Below are positions 35,301 through 47,913 of a stretch of DNA of 64,000 nt, piece by piece (position 1 is the stretch's first letter; every line of letters begins with the position of its first letter). Under the pieces are notes generated by a model, which was not told the DNA's origin, made no database searches, and saw only the letters and a list, made by a program, of their open reading frames with translations. Source of the stretch: Dysidea avara (taxonomy: Eukaryota; Porifera; Demospongiae; Dictyoceratida; Dysideidae); NCBI RefSeq assembly GCF_963678975.1, contig NC_089278.1:11621479-11685478 (forward strand), in the 5' to 3' direction. The position numbers and the translations under genes were made by a program.

Positions 35301-38300
35301 CATTGATCACACTTAGGCTATCTATATATATAAAGCTGAAAAGCTGTCTGTCTGTCTGTCTGACGGTCACGCTGCTTACTCACCAGACTTGGCGCAAATC
35401 GACATAGTCTGTGCTGATAATGAAGCGCTCATCATCCGCCTACTCTAAGATTGTTATCACGAGTTCACGCGTGCTTCCGTTCGGTCTCTACAGCACGTAG
35501 AAGGCCTAGCTGTAGAGAAAACTTGAGCATCATTCCTTTGAAAACCACAGCACATACTGTTCAAGTGGTAGAACGCCTGACTAGCATGTAAGAGGTCGTG
35601 GGTTCAAATCCACGTGTTGACAGATTTTAAACTTTCTACTCAGTACCTTTTTGTGAACACCCTTTTAAAACACGACTTTTAGCTCATCATATCTTGGCAT
35701 GCAAAGCACGTATCGAGGCGGGACTTTAGCAAAATTAAACGCCCATCATCTGGCAACTCGAGTGTTGTTGTAGCAAATCAATACGTGCTTTTGTTCGCTC
35801 TTTATAGGGCGATGAAGGCACTGGTGTAGGGAAGGATCACTGAAAAGTTGAGCTACATTCCTGTCAAAACCACTGATAAACAACTGTGGCGATTTGTGCA
35901 CCTCCCTTAACCCCAAGTTATTATAACCAGCCAGGGTTCAATCCCCGCCTAGGTCATAACTTTTTTTTTCACTTTTGGGACCTTTTTGATGCACCTTTTT
36001 GCTCTATCTGTTTCATGCAAGTCTTCATCTACAAACTCTTTATGATCAGTTTTTCAGCACTTGCACTGAATTACCTCACATAATAGGGACTCTTATAGCA
36101 CTTTTGGGACAGGACAGACAAATTGCCAACATATTTGTCCATCTGTGTGTTGGTCCAGTGTGTTGTATTAGAGTAGGTAAAAGCTTCTTTCACCAGTATC
36201 CAGAATATCTACATCTTTGTTTTAAGCACATAGGTGTGCACTGACATGAAAAACTGTTTGTTCAGACTTACCTCAATATTGCTGTAGTAATAGGCAACTT
36301 GCATGATTGAACAAATACTACTGTGCATCTGAAAAATGATAATACTGGAACCATGCAGATCCATAGTTTACACCGAGACCTGGCACAACTGTTTCACTAT
36401 CCTGCTTGCATGCTTTCAGTCTAAAGATTCATACATTACCTTATTGGTCAATTACACTGCAGGTGTTTCAAAACTGGGTTTTTGTATGGCAAGAGGTATA
36501 TGTGTCACTGCAACATCAGAACTGAAAGTGCATAGGACAAGTTCTGAACTTTTGCTTGCCATGCAGTAACTATAACTGCAAATTGTGTTGACTTTAAATT
36601 ATGCTCAAGTTCATTTCTCTTTGTGACAGTTGGTAAGGTAAACATCAAAATGTAGAAACTGAAACTGTACCGTGTGTACACAACCTGTATGTAATGTAGG
36701 GTATACTGTATACAATTGCCTTAGCTCGCATGCAGTTTAACTAATTAGCTAGCCTTGCATGCATGCTTCACTATAAATTATTATGTACTGCATAAGGATC
36801 ATGTACTTTAAAGCACTATCGACATACATGCTACACAGCAAATATAGGACACTAATATTTATGCTTGGTTCCCAATATATTAATTATTGTTGCATTAGTT
36901 CTCATGTAAAGCAGCAAAGGTTCCGTTTGTTCTATACAGCACGTTGAAGTCACTGGTAGGGAAGATGCACTGAATAATTAAACTACATTCCTGTCAAAAC
37001 CACAAACAATAAACTTTAGTGTTTAGCATCATTAATGACATAAGAAAACCTCATGCTCTTTAAAAAATGTGACATCACCATGTACCCTACATAGCTACAT
37101 TAGCAGTGCTGGTGTTTAATGCTTAGTCCCTCTTCGTGGCATTAAAATGTTTAATGTGGAGATGGTCCTGCACATAGGGCAGGTACCAATGCTAGTATAA
37201 CATAGTTCTGATACCAAGACAAGTGGGCTTAAGTATTTCTCAAGAGAAGTATTTCAGCCAATTAGAAGATGATTAGTGGTGACAGTACAGCTGTGAATCA
37301 GACATGCGTGGTATATTCCCATATAAACATTGCACTTATACAACTTTACATTGGAAATGAATGGTGATAGTTTGGTAAAGTAGCCCCAGTTATCCTAACA
37401 CCACACATATATATCATTTTACTACTGGAGCTAAACAAATAAAAAATCTATGAAAAACTGTACAAAAATTGAAGATAGCTTTTACAAGTGGTCATGAAAA
37501 TGCAGTGAAGTCATAGGATATTCATTGCAAAAACTCAATGAAAATTACAATCATTCCTTGCTTTTTTATTGAGTTTTGAGTTAGATAGTTACCCAGACCT
37601 GTCCCAGAATTACCAGCTAGAGATTGGATGACTTACATCAACAGCACAGATATTGATAAAGAATGACGAAGAGCAGCTGAACAATGGTATTTTTGAGAAG
37701 GTCACAAGTGCCTAAACACAGATGGGTTGATCGAACACTACATTCCAGCGATTGTTCAACAATGAAGACAAGAATAGTGAATGACATTTCTGCAAAAACG
37801 AAGTAAAATACAGACCGTAGAAAGTACTTCACAAATTTCTATCGAGTACCACCTCCAACTCTTTCCTTTCAGCAGCTACAATAAATACTGTAAGTGATGC
37901 ACCTATTGCAAAATAGCTTCAGAGAGACATTTATGTCAACAATGTGATAATGGGAGTCAGTACACTCAGCAAGGCTAAAAATTTTTACATGTGCACTAAA
38001 GCCAAGAGCCTATTGCAGCAGCCTCTATGTATTTGAAGGAGTGGTCTAATTCCAAGGAGTCATCCCACAAGAAGAGTGAGCAGATTGGGTTTCTCATTGA
38101 GTTTCAAAGAGTTCATGATGAATATCCTATGAACATGTGATTTCGCTGCATTTTCATGACCACTGATAAAAGCTATACCAATTTACAAAAACACAGGAAA
38201 TAGAAAAGCACTAAATACATAATCATTACCAATTTTGGATGGAAAGACATTTTCATCTTCTAGCTGCTCTTGCACCCAAGCCATCAGGTAGTCTATGTAT

Positions 38301-41300
38301 TTAGGAGCAGAACATTTTATAGGCCTCTTCACTGTGGAGCCATCTGCCCAATGGTACTCATATCTAAAATAAAAAATATATATAGTCTATAAAGCACAAT
38401 GCACGTGCCTTAATTATACCCAATATGAGGGAGGATCAGAGGCGTGGACTGGACAATAAATTTATGGGGGAAATTTTAAGCTACTGTATGTTCTACATCT
38501 GAGCACTGAAGAAAGAGAAGATAGACAAGGCACCGCATAAAATTCTGAAACTTCAATCACACTACTTTGGTACACAGATTCACTAAATGGGTGAATTGCT
38601 AGAAAATCCAGATGATTCCAAAATGACATCACAAATAAAATTGGCAACCAATATTAGGAAGACTCCAACATTTTTAAGTGCATACTTGTGACTTGAACTT
38701 TGCACTTGATATTAATTGTATTTGATTTGTACTTTAACTTTTACAATTCCAGTATATCTACTGGCTAATTTAACTCACAAAGATGATTATCTTTCTGGCT
38801 AACATTCAAGGTAGAATGAATCAAAGTGTACAAACATAACCAGCCATATGTACAAGCCATTGTGGAGTAACCCCCCCCCCCCCCCCCCCAGACTAATCTT
38901 TGGAATGTGTGGGTACCATACCACCCACCAACAATAGCACAGCCAGTGATTATGTAATAGTTATCCCACAGCTGCAAGGGATTTTGACATTTTGTTGATA
39001 CTGAGGATTTCCAAATCTTTGCAACACGTCTGAAATGCAAAGCAGAAAAACGTGATCCAGTACGTCACTTCCTGCCTTTTACCCATTTGACAGCTTAGAC
39101 CCTTTAGACCGGACCAAAGGGTATGATTCATTCAAGTCGCTTGTTGATAAATTTTATACTCGTGTGTCAGTGTTTCACTGGTCTCATGGCGTGTTTTAAA
39201 TTTCACGTGATAAGCGTGCACGTGAATGCATTGCGCCTTGGTGTTGCAAAGATTTGGAAATCCTCAGTGTACACACCCAAACTCCGATGGTCGAGGCCTG
39301 ACAGGTAAAATCCCGACATAGTCATGGTATAAGTGATACATATCACTCAGAGCATACTCACCTGATAGGTGAAAGAACTACAGAGCACTCACCAATTTGT
39401 TTTATACACTAGCATCTGATGATCGATTGTGGCTTCAACAGCGTGGGGCAGTAGCTCGCAAAACGTTATTCCTACATCATCAGTTTCAACACATGTCAGG
39501 AACTTTCGATTGTGGGATTGGTTTTTGGGGTGTAAAGGATCTATGGCTTTTTAATACTCGCTATTGTGACAGTAAGTAAGCTAATACATTAAGTTCAGTA
39601 CTTAGGACTATAAGCTACTCATCTAGCATATTCTTGTTTCGTGGTCTAACCAATGGCTGACACACACCCCACGTAGTGGGTACTAATGTACATCCATGCA
39701 TCCCCCAAGCAATCGTTTTACACATAATATAGTTTAGTTACTGTCAAATAATCTAAACTTAGCAAATACACTGAGCCGTAATTGCCTAATGTGTACACTA
39801 AAACCCACAATAAAACACTCCGTGTCACTCAATAAAACGAGTTGAAACGTTTCATATCTTTGAACTGGTTGGGCATCAAACCGTGAGCAAACCATATTAT
39901 TCTCAAGATATTGCCCAGTGAATATACAACTTAAACACCAAGTGGTGCCTTTGAACCACTAAAGTGGTTTTAAAGTCAGTTTTCAGCAGTTAAAGTAAAC
40001 ACCCCAAGGTGGATTCCTCCAGACTAATTAGCTTACTTACACAATTAATTATATTTATAAATCAGATCAGTTTCAAATAATATATCTCGGTATCCAACTA
40101 TCGGATCAGTTTAGTTTTCTTATATTGTACTTTGCGTGGGAGGATCAAAGCGATGCCACGTATCATATTGTCCATACAGTACTACTGTATAGTAAAAAAC
40201 TTTGGCAGTAAAAATGTGTGACGAAACTCCTCTGTTAAAAAAATTGGCAGAAAAAACTTTGGCGATTGAAATAATATTCGCCAAAGTTTTTACTGTACAG
40301 TACGTACGGATAACGACAAGGTGTCAACTCATCAGTTAAGTAGTGTAGTAAGTGTATATGTAGCTAGCGTTGTTGTTGTAGCAGTACTTCTGTTACTGAT
40401 CTAACAACGTGGTAGCAAAGGCGTGCTTCACTATCTCCTGCAATTCCGACAGCAACCGTATTTACTTTTTCAGTGAACTCCAGTAGCAGAGGTTACCATG
40501 TATATCAAAGTATTTGGCCAAATCCATCGCGAGACGATGAACTAGCTGACGTGCAAACAGGTAGCCGGTTGGAAATGCTACCCCAAGGAGTGCTTACAAC
40601 AGTGGGACACATTCCTAGGAAGATCTCCAAAGTCAGCTCGATCTTTATTGTGTGGTGGTACAAGCTGGCCTTCATCTCAAGTTCTAGTTACTCAATGTGC
40701 TCATGTTATCATCTAAAATAATTGGCAAAAAAATTTGGTGAATTAAATGCTATTTGCCAAATTCACCAAAGTTTTTTATCGCCAAAGTTTTTTTACTATA
40801 CGGTAATCAACTGCATAACTGTGCTGTATGAGTCATACAACACAGCTTTGCAGCTAATTGGGTAAATACAGTACAGTTATGCAGAGAATTTATTTGAGGA
40901 ATGTTATGCAAACAACACACTGTATATCGCTAAAACCAGCCAAACTAATCCTACGAGTCCGTTCTACGGCTAGGAATAGATTGTATAAACACTTACTGAT
41001 CGTCTGATCATGAAGCTTTTTAAACACGACTCCACTAAGACAGCATGATTGATCACGCGTGTGATATTGTAAATCGCTAAAACTAGCCAAACTAATCATA
41101 TTAGTTCGTTCTACGACTAGAAATAGATTAGTTAAACACTTACTGATATCCTTATCACCGAAAATCACAGCGGTTGAGTACTAGAGAAAATCGCTCTGAG
41201 CCAGATGACCAGGAAGTACAATATAACACTTAAAGCACCGCCTTGCTTGTGTGTACAAAAAAAATACAGTATTCGGGGGTGTCTCGAGGCAAATATAGCA

Positions 41301-44300
41301 CTCGGCTTTGCCTCGTGCTGTATTAGCCCCAACACACACCCTCATACTGTATTTTCCGTACACACGCGCGGTGGTGCTTTAACTCTAACATATTGGTACA
41401 CTTCAAGTTTTCAAGTTACACAATGTTCATAATATTGTGGTTCATTATATTTTGATTGTCAAGGGAATATTTACCTTCACTTTTAGTCTGCCTACTGTGA
41501 AAAGGAAACAACACTCAAATCTTCTCAATACTGTATTTTGCACTATACTAAGAAAGAGGCAATGCATTACAATTTTGTTTTGTTATGAAGCCATTCAAGA
41601 CTGCATAAGCATGTTCAAAATGATCCAAGTACTTCATTTTGGGACAATAACATCACTGTGACAGCCTGCCTGGTTGTGATACGTGAACACAATTAATAAA
41701 TTATGGGAAAAATTCACATCATATTGTGTAATATAGTTTCGGGAAAGTAGAACACTTCCCATTCTGGGAATAACTGCTAACTTTGTAGCTTGCATTACAA
41801 ATATTCACATCCTGTGTATGTGTGTTCCCTTGATGGGATTTTCAGAACAGCTGGCTTAGATATATCCCTGTAGAAAAGGTAAATAGCCCCAAAGCTAAAT
41901 AGTGTCAATTGCTTGTTTATACCTTTTATCATAATAACCCGAGGTACAGGATTGGAAACGAGTGGCATGCTCAACCAATAATTCTGTAGACACACTCTTG
42001 TGTCCGATGAGTCTTAGGGTTGGGAACCTTTTCCAGTAGTCTTTACAAAGCATGCTCAAGCATTCTGACTTTTCTAAGGAAGGTTTTAAAATGGTTCTTG
42101 CAAGTTGCGTGTCAATAAATCGTCACTACTTAGATGTCTATTGTCACTACTAGTGATGCCACGATATATTGTATATCACGATAATCGTGATAGAGAAAAA
42201 AGCTATATTGTGATATAAACAAACACAATATTTTTAGTAAAGAGTGACTTGATATTTGCAAAATATGAGGGTATATCTCAGCAACATGTGGTGATGCATA
42301 AAAACAAGGGTCAACTTTGTCAAATTATTGCTATAACTATAATAGATTGGCTTGTCCTGTGAAAATATTAACATATACAATTTATTTAATATATCATGAT
42401 TATCATGGTATAAGTCTCGTGATTATCGTGATATTAAAATTTTCATATCGTGGTATCACTAGTCACTACTGAAATAGTACTCTTTTGCCTGACTTTTCAA
42501 TGAGAAAATAAGAAATGGCCATACAGGTAAGTAGCACTTTTGCCTTGTGCTGTCTCACTGGATTAGTCGTGTTTTGCTTAAACAAGGCCTATAGTTTCGC
42601 ATAAGGAAGTGGTTAGCACGTTTTGTAAGGCGATATTACAGGCTTTACAAAATCGCATACAATATCGCCTTGAGTAAGAAGAATATGTAATGATATCACA
42701 CTGGCTACTTGCTCATGCAAAACTATAGGCCTTGAACTACTGTTTTAGCAAAACAGACAGCTCATAGACTAATCCAGTGAGGCAGAACACAATTTACCAC
42801 TCAACTGTATGGCCATTTCTTATTTTCCCATTGAAAATCAGACGAAAGAGTACTATTGGGTAGCGACCATAGATATCTATGTAGTAACTATCTATTCACA
42901 CTCAGCAACTTAAAAAGTCATTTAAAACCTTCCTCAGAACAGCCAGAACGCTTGAGCACATTTTATAAGACTGGAAATTTAAAGGTACCAAATTTTTAAT
43001 GCATCCTATGTTACAACGTTGGACAGCCCAGGGGCCATTCTAAGCTATCTCATCTGGTTTACAATCATCATATAAGGACAGGTATACAAAGATAACCATT
43101 TTAATCGTACAAGTGATTTGTTTATGATTACCTCATAATTGAACAGCTTCATGTTATAATTGAACAATTTACTACACATTGCCCCTTAAATGATCTGTTG
43201 CGTTACAGCATTAGTTGATACATCATAGACTAGTATTTTAAAGAATCCAGATAAGAATGCCAAAATGCAGTACATAAGCCAATGGACGATATCCACAATG
43301 ACGAAATTTGATGTCATAATTGATAAAATGGCTGTGTTAGTGTGGAGGCTTCAGAGACTTTAGCACGCAGTATTCGAAATGAATGTTGTCTATAGTTTTC
43401 TACACTTGAAACCACGAGATAATAAAGGTAAAAAGTAGTACATGTACCGTGACTATGCAAAACACGTTCCAACAAGGAAAGCAAACTGAAAATTTTAAAT
43501 TCGGACACAACTAGGCTTATTTGTATTGCATTATATACTATATGCCTCACCTTCGCCCTTTTACAAATTTATAAACGCTATCATAGGGAAACACTATCTC
43601 GCCCAACACCTCCCTGTACAAAGTCCCCACAATAGCACTGCCATTTTGTGTTGTGACGTCAGAAAACGTCATTGCGGATATCGTCCATTGAAACTATGAT
43701 GCATATATACCATGCAAACATTTAACTGTGGATACTCCGACATTATAGTGTTGTTTCAAAACTAGCCTTAAGTTATATACCACAGGTAGACAATCATTGT
43801 TCACTGAAGCCTCCAAGACCAGGAAAATAGTTGAGGATGGTGAGTACATCAGAAATATATAAGTATGCTGTGTACATTTTTAAGCGTTGTATATGTGCGC
43901 ATCTACTTAGCATGTTGCTCACTATACTTAGAATTAATTATGTCTCTTACTTACAACATTTGTGACCGTCTTAGCGAAAACCCATCTAGTTTGCACAATT
44001 AAAAAAAATTCTTTATTTGCTGACCATTTTCTGCAGTGTCCAAGGAATGGATCACCAAAGTTTCATCCTTCTGTGGTGTGTAGTTTTGAAATTACAGCGA
44101 TAGACAGTAGGAAATTGATTTGTACAGTGACTATACTAAAAATAAACTACAGGCGCTTGCATTCGCAGCCATAACTTCCGTTTGGATTAGTCTACAAAGT
44201 TGGAATTTGGCTTACAATGTTCACCGTGGACTGGCAGATCAACCAAGGTAGTTTTAGCCTTGCAGTCACTTGCGCATAGGCGTATGAAGGCGGTTTGTTA

Positions 44301-47300
44301 GAAGAAATGATGACGATCTTGTTTACGTTTACCGCATCGTAAACAAACACGCGTGACACCTATACCGTTGAAGCTACAAAAACGAAACAAAGCCCTTTGA
44401 ATTCTCCATGAGCAGGCGAATAAGGTGGTACATAGTTTTAATTGATTTGAATCTTCCTTCTTTGAGTACTGGCCCAATAAAAACTTGCGTATTTTTTCTT
44501 GTAGAATGCGTAATTTTACGAATTATTTTTACACTACGATTTTCTCAATACGCATGCTTGTGCGAACTAGACGGGTTTCCACTGAGACGGTCACATTTAT
44601 AAGATGATTGTAAATTTTAAAAAAGCACAAAAACAATGTTATGAGTGGTCAATTAAAACCCCATCACCCTAGGTTCCCAGAGCACTACCAGAAGGGTACA
44701 CATACATTGTATAAATCACAAAATTTATAGTACAAACTGATCGGCTTTTTTTAGTGAAATCCATTGTTGTATATGTGTGGAACACAAGTAGTTATATGAA
44801 ACACAAGTTTACTACACTGTACACACACTCACTTGGGTCCTGCAGACATGACTGGGCAGCTCTCAGTCGTACAATATTCAGTGATGGTACCATACAACAT
44901 GTTGATCTGGTTGAAGAAGTCAACCGCTACAATGAAATAAATAGAAATAGTTATAGAGCACCTTGAAAAACCCTCTTAACAACCATAACACTGGAAGGGC
45001 TGAGAGGTATGGTATTGTCAACTTGACATTGTGGCATAACTAAACTAACGGCATAACTTCAAGGCTATGTATTCTACCAACCCTAATGAACTATGAACTT
45101 CAATGTTGCTATTTGCAAATCATGGGACATGGGAACAGGTATATAATTTTTAGTCTTCACCAAACATGCCATGGGATAGAAAACCCACATACATATATTT
45201 TGCAAAACATACATAGTTTCTGTTCTTGGCAATTTCACACTCACTGTTTTCCCATTCAACCATGACAAGGTGAATGCTTGACAACTATTTCATAAGTATC
45301 TCTCAACTGGATCTGCGAAAACCTGGCATAATGGTACATTTTTCAAAATCTTGACTGTTGAATATTTATAATATACATAGCCAAATGTATGCTCTGGCAA
45401 AGTTTCAGTCTCGTATGCCAAAAAGATATAGCCCTACGAAGTAGCAACAATTACAGAAAGATCGATGTACAGCAAGATGCAACAGAAAGATGTACAGTAA
45501 GTATTGGGAAAATAAATTAAAAAATGGTTGTAACTTACGAACGCAATAATATACAGAGTTGCAACTTACACCACCATGAATAGGGATATTCATTGCTGGG
45601 TAGTTCTTCATGACAAAATCACCACCAAAGGAAGATCAATCGCGTATGATCGCCTCGACATGACGTAAACAAATGCCCATAACTCACGTATCCATTGGTC
45701 TACTACAATAAAATAAAGACTTTCAAATTCCTCTTGAGTAGGAGAATAAGATGACACCCAGGATTTAGATCTTTTCTTCACAAAGAAATAAATGTTAAAA
45801 ACTAAATGGAATTTCGTTGGAAAGTATTTTACGCAATGTTTATACTTAAGCTTGAGCCATTATGCCAGGTTTTCACAGATCCAGTCACATATTGTTAATG
45901 TACAAGGTAGAGCCACAGCCACCTAGCTACATGTTGCACCAATTTACCCCCAAATTACACATGCCATACATGTAGTAACATACTAAATGTTAATTTACGT
46001 TACACAAAGACACACAAGCCCATACATGGTTATATAGTTATACGGGAATGCATGAATTTATACCATTACATACTCTCTATATTAGGCATTCAACTATAGC
46101 TGAATGAATGAAGTACATCTACCTTTAAGGTTACCTACAATGAATTATGAGCATACAAGTACAGTCTATACATGTAGCATCAATTTACACTAAGATTCTT
46201 TGGAGATTATGGTACAATTCAGGAGGCTACAATGGACCTTATCCGCAATGGCGTCAGACGCATAAAAATGGCCGTGATAGTTGTGGGACTTCCGTAAAAT
46301 TTGTATGGGCGACTATGGGAGGAAAATTTTTGAACGATGATATCTCAGCCAATATAGAAGATACTGAAGTCTAACCTGTAGGTATGGTTATAAGGCAACT
46401 GAATGAACAACAATCTAGTGTTAGTTTGAAAACCACCCAAAAATCGCTTCTACGTATTTATTGTAATGTCTTATAGCCATACCTGAGGCTAGAGCTCGAT
46501 AAGCCATACCCGAGGCCATACCTGAGGCTAGAGCTCGATATCTTCTTTCTCGGCTGAGATATGATTGTTAAAAAATTTTCCTCCCATAGTTGTCCATACA
46601 AATTTTATGAAAGTCCCACAACTATCGCCACCATTTTATGGCTGTGACGTCATTGCGGATAAGGTCCATTGATATACTTTGATCATATTGAAAACCATCT
46701 GCTCAAAGCATTAACATGTATTCAGTGTAATGGTTCATGTATAGCAGTACATGCTTGTTGACTACAGTTTGATATCAAATGTGTGAATATATAAATGAGT
46801 CAAAGTATTTACTGGTAACAAAATAACAATGGCTGAGTATATACATGCATGCTTTATCACTAGTAAATATTTATATAGCTATACTCTTGTGGTAATAATG
46901 AGCAGGTAATAATGCAATAAAGTTGCAATTAACTGAAAACCCAGGGAAGTACATTTGTGTACAAGGCAACCTGCCTAACATGACCATCTACTTAATAAGG
47001 TCAAAATTTGGGCCATACATAGTAAGGATTCACTGTATCAACACTTGAAACAAGCTATCAGGTTTTTTTGTTATTAGAGTTCTACTTTTATAGACTTGCT
47101 AACAGGAAACTATTATTTAACATTGTTTTAGAGAGCATTTCAGTGCAAGGTCTCTAACTATTACGTATTGCACTATTCCTATTCATGATTGTTGCCTTTT
47201 ATACTTGCATCACTCAGCCCATACCTTAAGAATGTAATACATGCACACATTATCAACCATGAATTGCCTAGGAATACATATTAGCAAGAGCATTACTAGC

Positions 47301-47629
47301 ACGTAGGTATTCCCCCTATTTGCACACATAGACACATACTATTGACAGCAATCCACTCATTGATATCCTCCCCATCTGGCAGCTGGACCGCCATCTTGAT
47401 GTTGCCGCTACCAAGAGTCGCCGAGGAGTACTTCAGTAATTCATGCGCGTGACTTCCCTCAGGGATCTTCTTACATTTCACCGTCTTACTGGATTTACTG
47501 TATAATAATTATAATAAGAATGATAAATAATGTCGAAGCATCACGTTAACTTCGGTCATAACACAACTATCGATCACCAAACATATAAACACATGGATAA
47601 TGAACTTACAGGTTAAGAAAAAAACTCAT
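32391..47629 (-). CDS. MOB1: MOB kinase activator 1 (MOB1/Mats)
   Basis: Five exons: 47629-47610 (20 nt, MSFFLN), 47497-47340, 44926-44833, 38363-38230, 32629-32391 (stop TGA). Phases agree and yield 214 residues against 216 in human MOB1A. Strong family blocks are [77 protein letters not shown] and [20 protein letters not shown]. Zinc ligands are present (CTTESC and HVYHAH). Thr12 (SSKT) and the Thr of SSATLGSGN match the MST/Hippo phosphorylation sites of human MOB1. The protein is a cytoplasmic co-activator of LATS/NDR kinases. Introns of 5.6, 6.5 and 2.4 kb are packed with repeats. The start codon lies 285 bp from the RPL10A stop, same strand. Confidence 0.96.
32690..33905 (+). repeat. 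Family B element with terminal hairpin, second copy
   Basis: It matches 15150-16177: AAGTAGGGCAGTACGG head, 'ATTCTAGAGACATCTTACG' middle, 'AACAAACTCACCAGTGGC' near 33190, then a hairpin (about 33700-33905) with ATGAAACAAGAGATATGG and complement arms. An A/CA-rich simple repeat (33309-33388) is embedded. A fragment in the reverse direction is at 34330-34450. It sits in MOB1 intron 4. Confidence 0.65.
33309..33388 (+). repeat. A-rich / CAAA simple repeat
   Basis: A stretch of A runs interrupted by single C (AAAC, CAAA units). Confidence 0.9.
35310..35960 (+). repeat. Retroelement-like repeat with tRNA-like segment
   Basis: It starts with a TATATATATAAAGCTGAAAAG / GTCTGTCTGTCTGTC end, whose reverse complement type is seen at 54185-54215. 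A tRNA-like stretch follows at about 35563-35625 (GTTCAAGTGGTAGAACGC and GGGTTCAAATCC). A second related unit lies at 35690-35890, with a third fragment at 36905-37010 (CACTGGTAGGGAAG, CATTCCTGTCAAAACCAC). The tRNA-like part does not fold as a functional tRNA. Confidence 0.5.
36240..38229. other. MOB1 intron 4, right part
   Basis: Apart from the repeat fragment at 36905-37010, I recognise no exon or element. AT-rich intronic DNA. Confidence 0.5.
38871..38889 (+). repeat. C19 homopolymer
   Basis: Nineteen consecutive C residues in MOB1 intron 3. It is likely unstable and prone to sequencing error. Confidence 0.95.
39000..39265. repeat. Foldback element
   Basis: Inverted ends CTGAGGATTTCCAAATCTTT / AAAGATTTGGAAATCCTCAG enclose a second inverted pair around CACGTGA-type sequence. 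No coding content. Confidence 0.75.
39845..39965 (+). repeat. Family D repeat, inverted relative to 52060-52215
   Basis: The sequence from 'TTTGAACTGGTTGGGCATCA' to 'AAGTGGTGCCTTTGAACC' is found, diverged, on the opposite strand at 52060-52215. It lies in a MOB1 intron; the other copy is in an FN3-gene intron. Confidence 0.6.
40128..41390 (+). repeat. Family C foldback element carrying an insertion
   Basis: Same order as 17366-18066: an ACTTTGCGTGGGAGGATCAA head, two AGCCAAACTAATC units, and the terminal palindrome 41230-41382. The two copies part company at 40185 and rejoin at 40804, which defines the inserted element 40185-40803. Confidence 0.75.
40185..40803. mobile_element. TA-flanked MITE (Tc1/mariner-like) in a filled site
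   Basis: Inverted ends CTGTATAGTAAAAAACTTTG and its near-complement (GTTTTTTTACTATACGG) are bordered by TA (40183-40184 and 40804-40805). The paralogous repeat at 17366-18066 has the uninterrupted empty site with a single TA. An internal copy of the terminal sequence near 40270-40310 suggests a rearranged or doubled element. A related fragment lies at 34550-34630. No transposase. Confidence 0.8.
42010..42985. repeat. ~1-kb foldback interrupted by a hAT MITE
   Basis: Left arm 42010-42142 plus 42470-42620 and right arm about 42640-42985 are inverted copies. Examples are GCTCAAGCATTCTG with CAGAACGCTTGAGC, and AATAAGAAATGGCCATAC with TATGGCCATTTCTTATT. The left arm alone is interrupted by the element 42151-42461. 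Confidence 0.7.
42151..42461. mobile_element. hAT-type MITE, 311 bp
   Basis: The ends TAGTGATGCCACGATAT / ATATCGTGGTATCACTA are inverted. A perfect 8-bp duplication GTCACTAC flanks it (42143-42150, 42462-42469). The interior is AT-rich with CACGATAATCGTGATA-type palindromes. Non-autonomous. Confidence 0.88.
43280..43690. repeat. Foldback element, CAATGGAC ends
   Basis: The ends CAATGGACGATATCCACAAT and ATTGCGGATATCGTCCATTG are inverted. It is the same family as 46230-46671. Both are in MOB1 introns. Confidence 0.75.
45307..45884. mobile_element. MITE with ~27-bp inverted ends
   Basis: The left end CTGGATCTGCGAAAACCTGG matches the complement of the right end CCAGGTTTTCACAGATCCAG. The length is 578 bp. 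No clear target duplication was found. Part of the interior (about 45660-45770) resembles 44160-44460. Confidence 0.7.
46230..46671. repeat. Foldback element, CAATGGAC ends, second copy
   Basis: The ends CAATGGACCTTATCCGCAAT / ATTGCGGATAAGGTCCATTG are inverted. The inner arms (GGGAGGAAAATTTTTGAAC and complement) continue the pairing over more than 130 bases each side. An apparent ORF across it is a by-product. Confidence 0.8.
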
Positions 47630-47913
47630 TTCTTTCGTTGTTGGTATACAGCGGTGGCACACTGACCAGCACTTCCGACTTTTGAGGCGCTTGCGCCTGT
47701 CAGTCTATGGCTTAATTAATTAGAATATACTTATTATTTAGAAGCAAGAGCGAGTCCCGATTTCAAATACCTGGAGCTGGCCAAGATATGAAATCACGCC
47801 ACAAAATAAGAGGATCATTAATACAATGATCCACCAATGATACCAACCATATAACATAGTTAGTTGATAATTACAACTTTATAATAATTGCAAAATGTTT
47901 TGCATCAATTAGT

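Noticed and set aside
35563-35630. tRNA-Ala-like sequence (AGC at the anticodon position, GGGTTCAAATCC)
   Set aside because: The acceptor ends do not pair and the T-arm needs an eight-base loop. It lies inside a repeat with further copies, so it is a tRNA-derived repeat rather than a tRNA gene.
46147-46374. 75-codon ORF on the plus strand
   Set aside because: Created by the foldback element 46230-46671; its translation is not protein-like.
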